Source of the DNA: Mauremys mutica
Taxonomy: Eukaryota > Chordata > Testudines > Geoemydidae
Direction of reading: 5' to 3'
Assembly (NCBI RefSeq): GCF_020497125.1
Contig: NC_059084.1
Span: 9,203,501 to 9,267,500, forward strand
Length of the DNA: 64,000 nucleotides
Positions 21,670 to 34,309 of the stretch are shown in pieces (within the stretch, counting starts at the first letter, position 1; every line of letters starts with the position of its first letter). The position numbers were made by a program, and so were the translations under genes. The notes beneath the pieces are model-generated. The model searched no databases and was not told the DNA's origin. It saw only the letters and a program-made list of their open reading frames with translations.

Positions 21670-23689
21670 CTAGGGAATCACACTGCATTTTTTATACATA
21701 CATGGATGGCATCTGGCTAGCTACTCTAAATATATCCTGCATTTCAACACTGCCTATAGAGAGAAGAACTAATTCCGTCATTTCAAAGCTTTAGGGAGGA
21801 TAATTTTGATGCCCAGTTTCATCTGATGTTGAGGTGAGGAACTGCCAATTGCTCGTAAAGCAGCTGATCGGCATATGCAAACAGATGAATTCAGCGTTAG
21901 CGCTGTATGCAAGCTTTTGATGTAGCATGTTAAATCTTGAAATAGAAAATGTGAAGGGATATATTGTTGTAATTACTAATTAGTATGTTTTTTGTTAAAT
22001 GTCAAATAAGGAGAATGTGTAACTTCAAAATGAGAAGAATGTACAACAAGGTAAACATTGGTTTGATCCCTAAAGCACCTAGCACCATATGTACATGTTT
22101 CTGAGACATTCCGCTTCAGTGAGCAACTTGAACAACACATAATTTCTTTGATCCTGTTTTGGTCCCTGGAGTAACACTTGCAGGTCACTGTTTAAATGAG
22201 GAGAAAATTGGTTATAGATCAACTTAATTTTCAAATGTATTAATTCAAAGAGAACCCAATTTTGTGCATAACTGTGCACTTTGAAAAGAGTACAGGAGAG
22301 TAGTAGGAAGAAAGCCACTTGACTTAAGCTTGAGTCACAGTCCCATTGAAGTAATTTCACCTCTCTTTTCTTTTCCAGGTTTCTGTATATGTGAAATGCC
22401 ACAGAATGTTAGAATTACCTTTAAACACAGGGCTTTAGAAAAAGTAAAGCTGTTCAGACATTGTTTCTTTATATTTTCTGTGAAAATTAATGTGATGAAG
22501 GGTTGAGCCTCTTTGCCATATAGCTTCAGGTTAAAGTACACTTTAATGAGACCTGAAATCAGACTTATTGTTGCTTGTAATTTCTGAGATCTTGCTTTTC
22601 TTCTGACAAGAGATTATTTTGAACAGGAGCAAGGTGACATGGTAGGTTTCAACTACCATGAACCTGGGTTTGATTTTAGTTAAAAGAAGAGCAACCTTTT
22701 CATCTCTGATCTGTCACATGAGCCTCTCTTGCATGTCCCTCAGTTGGAAACACCTCTTCCCCTATCATCACCACCATGAGAGTTCTGCCAATGGAACAAA
22801 GGCAGAATATGTCAGTTCTGCACTGTGGAACAGCAAGGAGAACGTTGCCACGTAGTAAACTTGGTAGCATCATCTATATTCCTAGGAGGCCACTGCCCAC
22901 ATCACAAAACCACCACACGTAATTCCTCACAATTGACAGTCTGCGCTCAAGAGAAATGACTTGCTTTGACATGATTTCAGAATTTCTCATTGTATTTTCC
23001 CTCCATGGACTCAGCAGGGAAGAATTAGTTAATTCCTTGAGGACTGCCTACAATTAATCCAGAACAACAGCTTTTTCAACTATCTTTTAGGCCCTTACAC
23101 TTGTGCTTTCAGTTACAGAGAGGGATTTTCACAGGTAAATTCATGCAAGGTGCTGACTCCAATGGGAGTGGAGGGGACTGTGCTCAGCATTCCACATGAT
23201 AAGGATGCTCTACCTAGGAGAACTGAACCAGACTAGGTCAATCCAAGCTTCAAGCCTCCTTTTTATATGCCATTTGCCTGTAGTGCTGAGAATCTGGCCC
23301 AACACTTTCATAGTCATTTTTTAGAAATGCAGAAAAAAGCCATTATCAGCAGAGCTACCAAATAAATAAAATATAAAGTCCAAGGAAATAAAACTGAGAA
23401 TTTAAGTCAACACATATATTCAGTTATAAGTAATTTAGATTATGTTGTTAGAGGTCAAATTCTGCTGTCTCTTACACTCATGCAACAGCATCAAAAAATC
23501 AGTGGGTTTGTAGTCATATAAGCGGCAGTAGAATTGGTTCAATAAATCCTTCATTATTTTGTACTAATTACAATTTGTTTTTACCTCCAAACACAGTTCC
23601 ATCCCAGGAATATCTAAAAATGACCTCCATCTATGCTTGTGTAACCCATGCCTGCTTGGCATGGCACTCTGTCCCCTCTAATGGTAGCT
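21670..23689. other. Non-coding, nothing recognised
   Basis: There are some minus-strand open frames of about 70-107 codons between 21976 and 22541, without any family resemblance I can see. No repeats or RNA genes recognised. Confidence 0.45.
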
Positions 23690-24215
23690 AGACCAGCTAG
23701 AGATTGACGAGTGCTACAGGCTTGGCTAAGAGACGTATCTTTTAGCCAGGGCTGCCCAGAGGATTCAGGGGGCCTGGGGCAGGGCCGGGTCTTCGGCAGC
23801 AATGCAGCAGCAAGTCCCTCTCTGAGGGAAGGACCCGCCGCCGAATTGCAGCCGAAGAATGAAGCGGCGGCGGTAGAGCTGCCGCCGACCACAGCTTTTT
23901 TTTTTTTTTTTCCCCGCCGCTTGTGGTGCTTGTACTCACCTGGCGGCGCTCCGAGGCTTCGGCAGCACTTCAGTGGCGGGTCCTTCACTTGCTCTGAGTC
24001 TTCCGCTGCACTGAAGGACCCGCCTCCGAAGACCCGGAGCGAGTGAAGGGCCTGTGGCTGAAGTGCTGCTGAACACCCAGAGCGGCTCACGGGGCCCCTG
24101 TGGGGCCTGGGGCAAATTGCCTCACTTGCCCCCCCGCTCTGGGCGGCCCTGTTTTTAGCTCATGTGCTAAGCTCCAGAGGTCCCAGGATTGATCCTGGCT
24201 GCCAATGACCGGGAT
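23690..24215 (+). mobile_element. tRNA-like SINE split by a hAT element
   Basis: The right flank of the hAT element reads 'tagctcatgtgctaagctcc', then 'agaggtcccaggattgatcc' and 'tgccaatgacc'. It is A-box and B-box-like and matches the copy at 13551-13612 in order and wording. The hAT element at 23747-24151 lies at the 'tttagc' of the A-box-like word, so the left part ends at 23746. Confidence 0.4.
23747..24151. mobile_element. GC-rich hAT-type miniature element with target duplication
   Basis: Its ends are 'cagggctgcccagag' and, reversed, 'cagggccgcccagag'. The flanks 'cttttagc' (23739-23746) and 'tttttagc' (24152-24159) form an 8-bp duplication with one change. The interior is rich in CpG words ('gcggcggcgg', 'gtcttcggcagc', 'gaaggacccgcc') and is partly self-complementary, which explains open frames on both strands here. 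A run of 16 T sits near 23896. No transposase. Confidence 0.85.
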
Positions 24216-24293
24216 CTGTCGGTATTACCTTGGACGAAAAAAGAAAACCTACTCATGAAAATCCAAAAGACCCAGGAGGAAAAGGAAAACGAA

Positions 24294-24384
24294 GGGCCTG
24301 ATTTTTAGAAGTCCTGGACAACCATAAATCCAAGTTTAGTGAATGGGAGCCGTGGGTGTTCAGCCCCTCTGAAATCTGGCTCCC
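24294..24384. repeat. Foldback repeat of the 'gggcctgattttcag' family
   Basis: The left end is 'gggcctgatttttagaagtc' and the right end 'ggtgttcagcccctctgaaa' then 'tctggctcc', roughly inverted. The centre has 'agtgaatgggagcc'. It is related to 44002-44093. Confidence 0.5.
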
Positions 24385-24566
24385 AATGTCTGAGAGGAGA
24401 TACAGAAAAGGACACAAAGGAAATATAGATGGAGAGAACACTGGTTTCTCTGAATGAGCCCCAATGGAAATGCCCACAGCAAAATTGCCCAATAGATTTT
24501 CTGCTGAGTGAATTGGCAAACTGTGTATTCTTCAGCAGCCTTTGTATATTGCATATTGTATTGAGA

Positions 24567-24632
24567 GCTCTCTGTACAGGGACTTTGTTTTATTTGTACA
24601 ATGCCTGGTACAATGGGATTCTAAACCCTGTT
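24567..24632 (+). mobile_element. MIR-like SINE tail fragment
   Basis: 'ctctctgtacagggactttg' and 'tttgtacaatgcctggtaca' with 'atgggattctaaacc' follow the same order as the tail of the copy at 35180-35250. Only about 65 bp can be recognised. Confidence 0.4.
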
Positions 24633-25061
24633 TCACTTCCTTCAGTTCCCACATGTTAGAAATAAGAAATAATACCATCAGGAAAAAAATGGTGCTATAC
24701 TCTGCTAATGAATAGTGTCTTCCTTGGCTTTTATATTTTATCATTGTGTTAAGATCATATGGTATCTTGGTACCTTAACATTCAAACCCTTTAGAAAAAG
24801 CTGTTTTCTTGAACGATCATCCTGTAGTCTTTATCCTACCATTGATCCACAGGCAAATCTCCCTACTTAAATCAATGGAGCATTCTGCATACAAATCCAT
24901 GGTAGAATGTTGCAATTGAGTTCTTGCCAGAGACAAGTACATGCAGAGATTTACCTCATACTGGGTCTCATTCTGGAGGTTGTGACAGCAAGGCGAGTGA
25001 TACAACTGTTTTCTGCGAGTGTCCTATTTTACTGTTTTCATTTCTTGCCTCCTGTTCCAAT

Positions 25062-25305
25062 AGGCAGCATAGGCTAGTTGTTAAAGCACAGGACTATGAG
25101 TTAGATGACGATTTCTAGTTCTAGTTCTACCACTGCCTTACTATGTCATTCTGGGCAAGTCATTTCATCTCTCTGATTTAGTTTCCCTATTGAAAATGGG
25201 GATAGTACTACCCACTCATATACCTACCGCATGGGGTTGTAAGGACGAATTAGGGATTGTAAAGGTCTTTGAACATGTACTAAATGAGTGCTCCTAGTAA
25301 GAGTA
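25062..25305 (+). mobile_element. MIR-type SINE, nearly full length
   Basis: It shows the MIR order: 'cagcataggctagttgttaa' and 'gcacaggactatgagttaga' in the tRNA-related head, 'tctagttctaccactgcc', the core 'ctgggcaagtcatttcatct', 'agtttccctattgaaaatgg', 'catggggttgtaaggacgaa', and a tail ending near 'gtgctcctagtaag'. MIRs are ancient amniote SINEs moved by LINE machinery. This copy is old but unusually complete for the window. Confidence 0.85.
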
Positions 25306-27957
25306 AACATTATGGGTTCCTACTTTTCATAACCCAGCACTGCTCAGCCAAGTGTGTGTCCACTGAAGACAATCAAGTCCCTTTGAACACATGTTGTCAT
25401 CCCTCTATCACATCTCTCATGCAAACAAAATAGTGATAGGTATTTAGAAAATTTTTAGCGAAATCATAGGAGGGCTCTCCCGCCAGCAAGCTAGAATCTT
25501 TAGCCAGGTTCTTTGAATATTAACCTGATCCTGAATACGTAATGCACGATATAGTATGTTAGCGTTTTATTGTAGCTTTTTCTTAATAAAAAAAGTTTTA
25601 AATAAGTGTGCTTCTTCCACAGATTTGTAAAACACAATGTACCAGACAAGTTTAAAATTCTTTGGTAAAAACATCTCCTGTTCATAGATGAATTATGAAT
25701 TACGAAGTTATTTTCTTGAGCATTTGCATTTACAACACTTTCATCTGATTCAGAGCATTCAAATAAAGATTGTCTAGCATACCTGGGGTAATTATGTCTA
25801 TCAAAGTACATTAGCAGCTATACAAAATGCTTGGAATAGCATGCAGTCTGTGTGTACGAAGTGTGATAGAGAAGTCAGGTATCTATGGTAACAACATGCA
25901 GATACTTTAATGTCACTGTACTTTCTGATAATGGGTCCATTAATGAAATAGTTGTTTGATGTTCAATTACATATAATGATAGCTTTTTGCACAATAACTA
26001 TTCAGCTATACAGATGTGTGCAGATAACTTGTTACAGAAAAGAACACCCCAACCACCCCAACCCCCCTCCGAAAAAAACCCCAAACCCAAAACACCACAG
26101 GCATAATCATTAGGAAACGTATCATTCTATCCTTGCTTTCTTTGATTTATAGTTCAAATATTTGCAATGCATGTTCAATAACAAAAACAAACAACCCACC
26201 CTGTAATTTTAAGGACATTGTGGTTTTCCATATGCTACAGTGTAAAAAAGTTGATTAAACTGCTGGCAAGGATTTATTTGAGCTATGAAAAGAGATTTTT
26301 TGTGATGGAAATAGTTGCTTGATTTTACAAATTAATGCTCCAGTCAAAAATTTCCAGTGGAAATAATGATTTATTGTCCCCGGTTATGAAATGAAAACAC
26401 TTGCCGCTTTCACCTTGTAAACCTGAGTACTAAACCTGTTAAGACAGTTCAAAGTTTAGTCATTTGATGAGTATGATTTCATGAACACACACTGCAGCAC
26501 ATATAGAAGCAGGTTTATAACATTCACTTAAATACTCTTGATCACCTTGGATGAATCTTTCAACTTTAGAACTCGTTTGGCCCTGAAATTCTCTCTGTTT
26601 CCCTTAACACATTGGCTCACACTGCATTAAATTACTCACAGCATGGCTAAATAAGCACAAGTTAGCAAATTATTTTTATAAATGGGTTTTAAGTGATTCT
26701 GGAAGGGCTTTCCAAACGAGTGTTCTATGCATTTGGATTTTCCTTTTCCTAAACCATTATAAATCCAATCACAATTTTACCTGCTGCAAAGGAAAATTTA
26801 TCTTCAAAGACATAGGCCAAGTCTTCAGCTAATGTAAACTGATGGCGCTTCATTTACTATAACAAAGATAGGCCAATTTACATCATCTGATAATCTGGCT
26901 GATACTTTGGGGCGGGATTTTATTTAACACAAGATTTTTATCTTGTTTTACAATGATTCTTATTATTTTCTCCCATTCCATCAGACCATAATTTACCTGT
27001 TGGTAAATTCAACTAAAAGATACTCACATTCTGATCAGAATGCTTGGCTGTTTGCGGTTGTTTAGTCAGCTCCTAGACATGATGGGGCCAGGACATGAGG
27101 AAAACAAAGATCCTCCTCTCTTTCTTTTTATATTTTTTAATATTGAAGGAGGAAGAAGCCTAGCTTCTTAAAGTTTTGCTCAGCACTGTCCCTGGTCTAC
27201 AGGGGAAGCAGCATTGAAATTCTCAATGGTCGCTTGCTTTTGAATCAATATACATTAACCAAAATGTTAGAGGATGAGTTCATTTTCACTTTTCTCCGCC
27301 CCCAGAGCCAATGCCCTCATTTTTCAAAGAGAAGGCGTTTCCTAACTCCTCAAGCTCTACTATTGAGGAACAGAGAGGCTCATTATGTATTAAGACAGCG
27401 ATCCTGATGTGTAAAGCATAGCAGCTTCTTATCCTCTTCTTCAAATGGACTTAGAACCTCTGTGACAGGCTTTCAAGTGTTTGGAAGTGTTATCACAATG
27501 ATTTGAGAATCTGGTTTGTTGCAAGAGAAAGGAAAGTTTTGAATGACACAATGCAGATGGTGAAGTCTGAGGGTTATGAAAACACTTTATAAGCTGCCTT
27601 TTACAAACATCTGATTTGTGACCTATTTTCCACAAGACACGTTGATAAGGAAGAATTTCCAAGAAATATGTGCAAGTTTTGAAATTTTAGTATGATTTTA
27701 AAATTTCAACTTCCACATTTTGTTTCCCATTTTATCCACGTCCCTTCACATCCAGTATGTTATTATCATCCAAAGTGAAACTAGTCACTACTGGCTGACA
27801 CCAAACCCTCATTGTTAGTGAGGTCCCATAGCTCCGAACAGGAAGCTGAAGCTTGCAAACAACAGACTTCAAGAGATAAAACAAAAAGCCAAGGATTGAA
27901 TGAAATCCGACGTCAACAGCTATTTGTAGAAATGTGTTACGGGGAAGTGCTAAACAA
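25306..27957. other. Non-coding, repeat-poor
   Basis: There is no supported gene. A C/A-rich low-complexity patch lies at about 26045-26100. The part from 26200 to 26480 is free of recognised repeats and could hold a conserved non-coding element, which only alignment could show. Confidence 0.45.
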
Positions 27958-28120
27958 TCCGTTCCACCTTGTATTTAGCTGTGACACACTGGGTACAGGT
28001 CCCAGACCTGATGAAGAGCTCTGTGTAAGCTCAAAAGCTTACAGAAGTTGGCCCAATAAAAGATATTGCCTCATCCACCTTGTCTCTACTATTCTGGGAC
28101 CAACATAGTTGCCACAACAC
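27958..28120 (+). mobile_element. Penelope-like element, 3' tail
   Basis: 'ccaccttgtatttagctgtg', 'cccagacctgatgaagagct', 'ctgtgtaagctcaaaagctt', 'gttggcccaataaaagatat', then 'tgggaccaacatagttgcc' match, on the opposite strand, the tail of the element at 54540-55380. Both conceptual translations share F-H-L-V-F-S-C-D-T-L and an R-P-[DE]-E-E-L motif. Only the 3' end is present. Confidence 0.75.
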
Positions 28121-30771
28121 GTGCTATCCTTTTAACTGCATAAGGACACAATAAAACTTGGCATGCCATTCCATAGTAACCACAAGCCAGTATTCCCTGT
28201 AAGAACACGCACTGAAATTGCTAAGTCATACTGGTCTATGTCACACCAGGGCTACTAATGGTTTCTAAAATGCATGCAGGCCTTTATAATTGCAACCACA
28301 GACTTCATTAATGCAGCACTTTAGTACTGGGTCAAATGAAAAACTTCTCAAAGAAAATACTCACATTCACACAGATAAATTATTTGCAATAAATAATTTG
28401 ACCAGCTCTAGTGGCAATGCACATAATTCTAAAGCGCTTTTGGACAACATGTTCAATGATCCAACAATGAATAATTTAGACATTCTCAAGCCAACCCCTA
28501 ACTAAAGCAGTGATGGGAAGTAAACATGCAGCCTATGCATGATACAAGCAGGCAGACTAGAGTTCCACACATTTGGTGCACTTAGCAGCAGCAATATGCA
28601 TCCCCAGATAGTGCTACCAGCTAACAGTAAAACATGCATTAACTGACAATTAAGCAGGGTGCAACCTTTGAAATATAGGTAACATCCCCTGGCGGATAGA
28701 GTGCATAGACAGATTTCTCATCTGCAGTTCTTTTGGCAACTTCGGAGATGTCACATTCTGTTGCTTGTATAAAAGAAAAAGCTCTGTATATTTTACTTCC
28801 CACTTCCCACACCAGAGCTAGAAAGAGGCCACATATATTTGCATTTGAACTATGGCACTGTATAATGTTTGTGTGATACAACATTCATTAAGAAAGGACA
28901 TGGAAATAAAACAATGCTCTTTGTGTTTGAAGGAGAAAATGCTTTAAAAAAAAAAAAAGCATCAGATACGTGTCAATGGTCCACAGGCAAGAAGGGTATG
29001 GCTCTCCTGCTAACATCAAAATATCTGCAGTGTTTGTAAATGAACAAAAGGTGGATGGCCTTACAATGAATCCATTTTCACCATCAAGTCCATCAACCTT
29101 GACTTTGAGCCTAATACTGTAATTGTTTGTAAACACTCAAACACCAAAAAACGCTTCATACTTCTACAATTTTATAACTATCAGTCCTTGACCTATGTCT
29201 ACAGGAAGCAACAGAACTAGTAAACACACACACACACACAGCATTTCTTTTGTGGTCTGAATTTAAGTTGAAATGAGTCAATCTCATTTGAGTAATTACA
29301 AAAGACTCTTTTGCAAACCTTTTTATGACGTACCCCAGAATGTGATTTATCGCACAGAAATAATAATAAAAAATGCCTCCAAAAATTTATAGCTTCCTGC
29401 ATGCTGTAAAAACGCTTTTCACTTTTATTATATCTCCCACTAGAAAATGGTTTCCGAGGCATGATTTACTGGAGATGGTTACAACACCTAGACTACTGAG
29501 AAGCCTGACTATCATTTGCCCAATTGACAAATTCAGATGTTTCTTGCTACTTGTAAATATTCAGCCATATCGCATTTGGAACATTCTCACATTTGAGCCT
29601 GAACAACACATTTGCCACACAGGGCAAAGCTAAAGAATAATAGTTCAAAGATATAGTTACATTTGTTGCAAAATCTTGAATTTTAAATTTATTTTTTCCA
29701 AATGCTGCATTGAGCTACTCAAAACAGGACTTTCCAGAGAACGGTCGTTGGGCTACTGACTTGACTCCAAATACGATTTTTTTTAAAGAATGTGTCATAG
29801 AAACAGGAAAGAAACTGAGGCCAGACTGGCAATCTCTTTAAAAACACTGGAGTAGACAAGAGATTGAACCACTACTTTGTTTTTAAGTATGAAAATCATC
29901 ACACTAACCTGCTATCCTTAACGACAGAGTAGTTAGTCTACAAGCAGCTCCACAACGGGGCTACTCGAGGAGTAAGTGTACATGGGGTAAAGAGCTACTT
30001 AGCATGATCAGGAGTGGCAGAATTGGGCCATATGTGAGTTGGGTAGATCTCAATACAGTATCTAGCAAAAAGTGTTCACACAGCTCACTAAATGCCAGCA
30101 TGAGCAGCCCCTCTGTTGAAAGAGAAGCCAAGAAACGAATGAGCCTTGGAGATTGAGCTACCTTCTCATCTACAGGAGGTCTCATTCAGGTCAGAGCTGA
30201 TGCCTTCTGCAGAAGCCCTTTCAGCTGCAGGCCATGCCATGGGTTGTGCCTTAGACACTTTGCACTGTTGTCTTTTTGGCTAGACAAAGTTGCAGCAGTG
30301 TTTACCCTGTTCCATGAATTAAGCAGTATTTTTGTTACTCTCATTACTTCATCTAAGGACATTCTGTGACTACAGAACTTACATTAACAGACCTGGTTAA
30401 AAACGGCAAAAAAAAGTTCACAATATTTTGCCAATTTTTTAGCCCAATTTTTTTTTTTTAAAAATCAACTAGTTCCAAGCATTATCATTAAAAGTTGTGA
30501 TGAAAGGTGTGAGAGTGACAAACCATTAATTTTCATCGGAACTAAGTTACCTCTTGGGGAACAAAAAGCTTATTTTTCTAAGCCCAGAAACAGCTACTTT
30601 AAGTATTTCTTTGGAGATTAATTGTAATTAAAGCTTTATTCAGAGACTTTATCTGAGCTAAAACAAACCTAACCACCACTCAAATGCCTTTCTTTATAGC
30701 AACTTACATCACTTTCTTTACAATACTCTACCCTAAACTCTAATAGTCAGTACTTTACCCTAAACTCTAAT
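28121..30771. other. Non-coding with a CA microsatellite
   Basis: A (CA)n tract lies at 29224-29240 and a run of A at about 28945-28957. A 16-bp direct repeat 'taccctaaactctaat' occurs at 30729-30744 and 30756-30771, next to the hAT insertion. No gene supported. Confidence 0.5.
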
Positions 30772-31056
30772 CAGGGGCTGCTCTAGCTTTTTTGCCGCTC
30801 CAAGCATGGCAGTCAGGCAGCCTTCGGCAGCATGCCTGAGGGAGGTTCGCCCCGGTCTCGTGGATTCGGCGGCTTGCCTGTGGGAGGTCCGTGGGTCCTG
30901 TGGCTTTGGCGTACCCACTGCCGAATCCGTGGGACCGGGGACCTCCCGCAGGCAAGCTGCCAAAGACTGCCGCCCTCGCAGGGACCAGCAGGCCGCCCCG
31001 CACGGCTTGCCACCCCAGGCATGCGCTTGGAATGTTGGTGCCTGGAGCCGCTGCTG
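30772..31056. mobile_element. GC-rich hAT-type miniature element with perfect target duplication
   Basis: The ends are 'caggggctgctctagc' and, reversed, 'cagcagcggctccagg'. The flanks are identical: 'actctaat' at 30764-30771 and 31057-31064. The interior is CpG-rich with repeated 'gcctgngggaggtc' and 'ggattcggcgg' words in both orientations, which produces several spurious open frames. No transposase. Confidence 0.92.
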
Positions 31057-31064
31057 ACTCTAAT

Positions 31065-34000
31065 AGGGAGGTGACAAATTTGGATGCTGTTGGTTTTAAG
31101 TCCGGTACATAGCTTAGATCCAGACTATTAAATCAAAGCTTTATTAAAGTTTCAGTGCAGCCACACTTATGGGCCTCATTCAGCTAGGCTCAGCATGGTC
31201 TGGCTGTAGTAGCGAAGACTACTCAGTGATGACCTTCCAAGTCTTGCCCTTACTGGGTGGCTCAAACCTGCAAAATGGAGAACCTGACCCAGATGCACTG
31301 CCCTCTCTTCCCATGTATGTGCATACATTGGGTTGTATGCACACATCATGGGTTTTATGCGTCTCAGGCAGGTGCATGTTGAAATGTGCTCAAAAATAGG
31401 CCTGGCATCACTTTGAATATTTGGGATTCAGAGTGAGCAACAAGGAAATGCTAGCCTAATGGCAAGGGAACGGATAGCTACCAAATATATCCTTTTCACT
31501 CCATCGCTGCTGCTAAAACCCTTGTTTATCACGTCTTTGCTCTCTGTTGCCTTGTGACCTCTAAATCGCTGTTCTTCCCCACACCTCGCATCGCCTTTCC
31601 TGATCTGTCCAAATTCCCTGCTGCTAATTGTCTCTTTCACCAGAACTTGATCATATCAACCTCCGATGCATCACTGCCTTCCTGTCTTTTCCGGCACTAT
31701 AGAAATAATTAATATTAGTATTATTAATAATATATATATGTACATCTTGATGAATTATTCATAACAAGTGGAACTGCTTAAATTGTTAGACATTATATTC
31801 ATAATCATATATATCCAAGTAAGATTACCATATATCTTTCAAAGTCAGCTTATTTTTTCTGTTAGCCAGAGAGATTTTAATTTTCATACAGTTTAGGCAT
31901 ACAATTTCATGTGCAGAATGCACACAAAACTGTACCTGTACTTTGCATGTGTTTATCACAATTTTTCCCAATTGGGCAGCTGAGCATACAAAGAGGGAGT
32001 TAGATTTACTTGTGCATATAACCAGAGTAATTGTGCATGCAAATTACTCAATTGCATGTACACTTGTGAGGCTATAAAGATATCGTGCCCAGTTTAATTT
32101 TTTCTTCCATGAATGCCATTTTACCTCATCTAAGTCATCAATCTTTTAACATCTGAAACATTCACCTCACTCATTTTTGTACAACCGTAATTTCGGAAAC
32201 TTCTTCAGTACTTGAAATGTTTTTCCCCCATCCGCTTCAATTATATTGGGATCCTTTAAATGAACAAAAAAAAAGTGACACTTCCTGCTTCCCTTCTTCT
32301 CTGTCTTGTGTTTCAAATCACAGTTGGACTCACTGAGTCTAAAAATGGACTCGGGGGCCAGAATCTCAGCTGTTGAAATTGGCATAGCTCCACTGATTTC
32401 AGTGGAACTATAGTTTAGATCAACTGACAATCTAGCACATAGAGTTTCTGTTTATGTCAATGCTTTCACATAAAAATACTTAGTTTCCAAGTCCAAAGAT
32501 CTTATCTACCGGCCCTGCAAACAAAACATGTGAACTTAAAGTCAAGTAGAGGCCTTGCTGGTTCTAACAGCAACTATCAATGATTTTGTAATCAGAACTG
32601 AGTTAACACTTCTATTAATTATGTCTGACCCAAAATCGAAGCAAGCTCCCTTCCCACAGTGGTCTCTGAAGTGCTAACAGGAGTAAGACATAGCACAAAC
32701 TTGTTTGGCACAGAAAACCACGCAAATATGACTGAATACACACAGGAAGCAGGACTGTTGAGCAATGAAAGTGTCATTGTGCCAGAAGCAACCCAAGATG
32801 CGAGGGATGTGGTTTAATGGGGCTGCAACTTTATTAATTTAACTCATCTGGGAACTATCCAGCAGTTACACACTGTGCGGGTCAGCATTCCTTTGTCACT
32901 CATTTTCATTTATTTGGGAGGGCTTCCATGAGCCCCAACCCTTCCAACCCTGCTGGGACCCTAATGCCCTCCCCTCCTATGAACGTTTAGGGGCTGGTAA
33001 AGGGGGTTATTCTCCACTTTATTTGGATCCCCATCCCTTTCCCCCACTTTTTCAGGGGATACCTTCCCCTAAGTCAACTTCCAACTCTGGTTTATCAGGG
33101 AACTCCCACAATGGAACAGGTACCTGCACTGGAAACCTGCCCCCTGCTAAGTTTCAACAGCTTGCATTGTATCTCCTAACCTACCCAACCAGGTCCTGGA
33201 GCTGCTACGGAGAAGTCAACCCTTCCCCACCCATCCCAGCCAATCTGGGGGGAGGTGAAAATTGCTTCCCAGAAAAAGGCAACTAGTGCAATGCCTACAG
33301 CAGACCACAAATATTCAGTCTTACTCTAATCCCATGGGTGAGAGGATGGGGGCTGCTGATCCAAGCATGAGAGGGCTCCATCCTGCAGAACAGGGCATAT
33401 ATACCCTCCTTTAGGTGTGCAGAGGAGCCAATGGCTTACCTGAACCACTCCAGCCAGCCCCCAGTTCACGTGATGCATTGGAGAGGAAACCCCTAAAGGA
33501 ATCTTGACACCTTTCTTCCTGCTTGCCCAGACACAAAGCCCCTGTACCTTTGAGATTGTGAGGATTTGCAAATTTTCTATTGGGTTTGGGGCTGCCCTGC
33601 CTTGTAGACAGCAAGTGCCACAGAATTGCCATTCGAAGGGCACTTAAACAACAATCCACCTGTTGCTATAGAGAACAGCGATGGAGACACAATCTATAGG
33701 TTCAATTTTCCTATTGGGTTAATTAACTCTCAGTTGGGGACATTTTTTCCAACAGCCTAGCACAGTGGATAATACAGCCTGGCTCATCATAATTGGGTCA
33801 ACCAATGTAAAATAAGTCGGCCTGAAATCTTTGCGGAGCCAACATTTGTTCAATCACATTGGCAAATCTAATAGATTCCTGTAGTTCTAGTGTTTCTGAC
33901 AGGTGTCAATTTACTTGTGTGTGTGAGCTCACTCTTGCACACTTTGATTTTCTATTACTGAGTTTCTGGCTTTCAGATGTGTATAGCATTCAAGCCTCAA

Positions 34001-34211
34001 GCTTGGATTTAGCTTTTGGAGGATATTTTACTATTAATTCAAACAAACTTAGAACAAACTCAGATGAGCATCAGCAATTTCACATACTTCTCATTTCTGC
34101 TTTGAAAAGGAATCACACAGACCTACAGTATCTAGCTGTCAGTGGATAATAAGAAAAGGGAGAAGTCACTGGGCCAAATTAATCTCTAGTGTACTGGTGA
34201 TATACCAGTGA
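31065..34211. other. Non-coding, mixed composition
   Basis: An AT microsatellite-like patch lies near 31705-31745. The GC-richer part 32930-33660 has no frame or repeat I can name. One dispersed repeat fragment at 32345-32420 is listed separately. Confidence 0.45.
32345..32420. repeat. Fragment of the dispersed 'cagctgttgaaattgg' repeat
   Basis: 'gggggccagaatctcagctg', 'catagctccactgatttcag' and 'tggaactatagtttagatca' show the mirrored 'ccactga/tcagtgg' centre of the family seen at 7000, 16447 and 34212. Confidence 0.45.
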
Positions 34212-34309
34212 TGAATATTAGGGTCAAATGTTCACATCGTACAACTGATGTAGGTCCACTGAAGGCAATGGAGCTATGTTGACTTACATCAGTTGAGAAT
34301 TGGGGCCTT
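34212..34309. repeat. Palindromic dispersed repeat
   Basis: 'caactgatgtaggtccactg' on the left and 'gttgacttacatcagttgag' on the right are inverted around 'gaaggcaatggagc'. It ends 'aattggggcc'. This is the clearest copy of the family in the window. Confidence 0.55.

Noticed and set aside
21976..22541. Overlapping minus-strand frames up to 107 codons
   Set aside because: They lie upstream of the decayed coding segment but do not continue its reading in a convincing way, and no family is recognised.
23614..24090. 158-codon minus-strand open frame
   Set aside because: Most of it lies within the GC-rich hAT-type element at 23747-24151, which is bounded by inverted ends and a target duplication.
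30767..31112. Several overlapping open frames on both strands
   Set aside because: They are by-products of the CpG-rich palindromic interior of the hAT-type element at 30772-31056.
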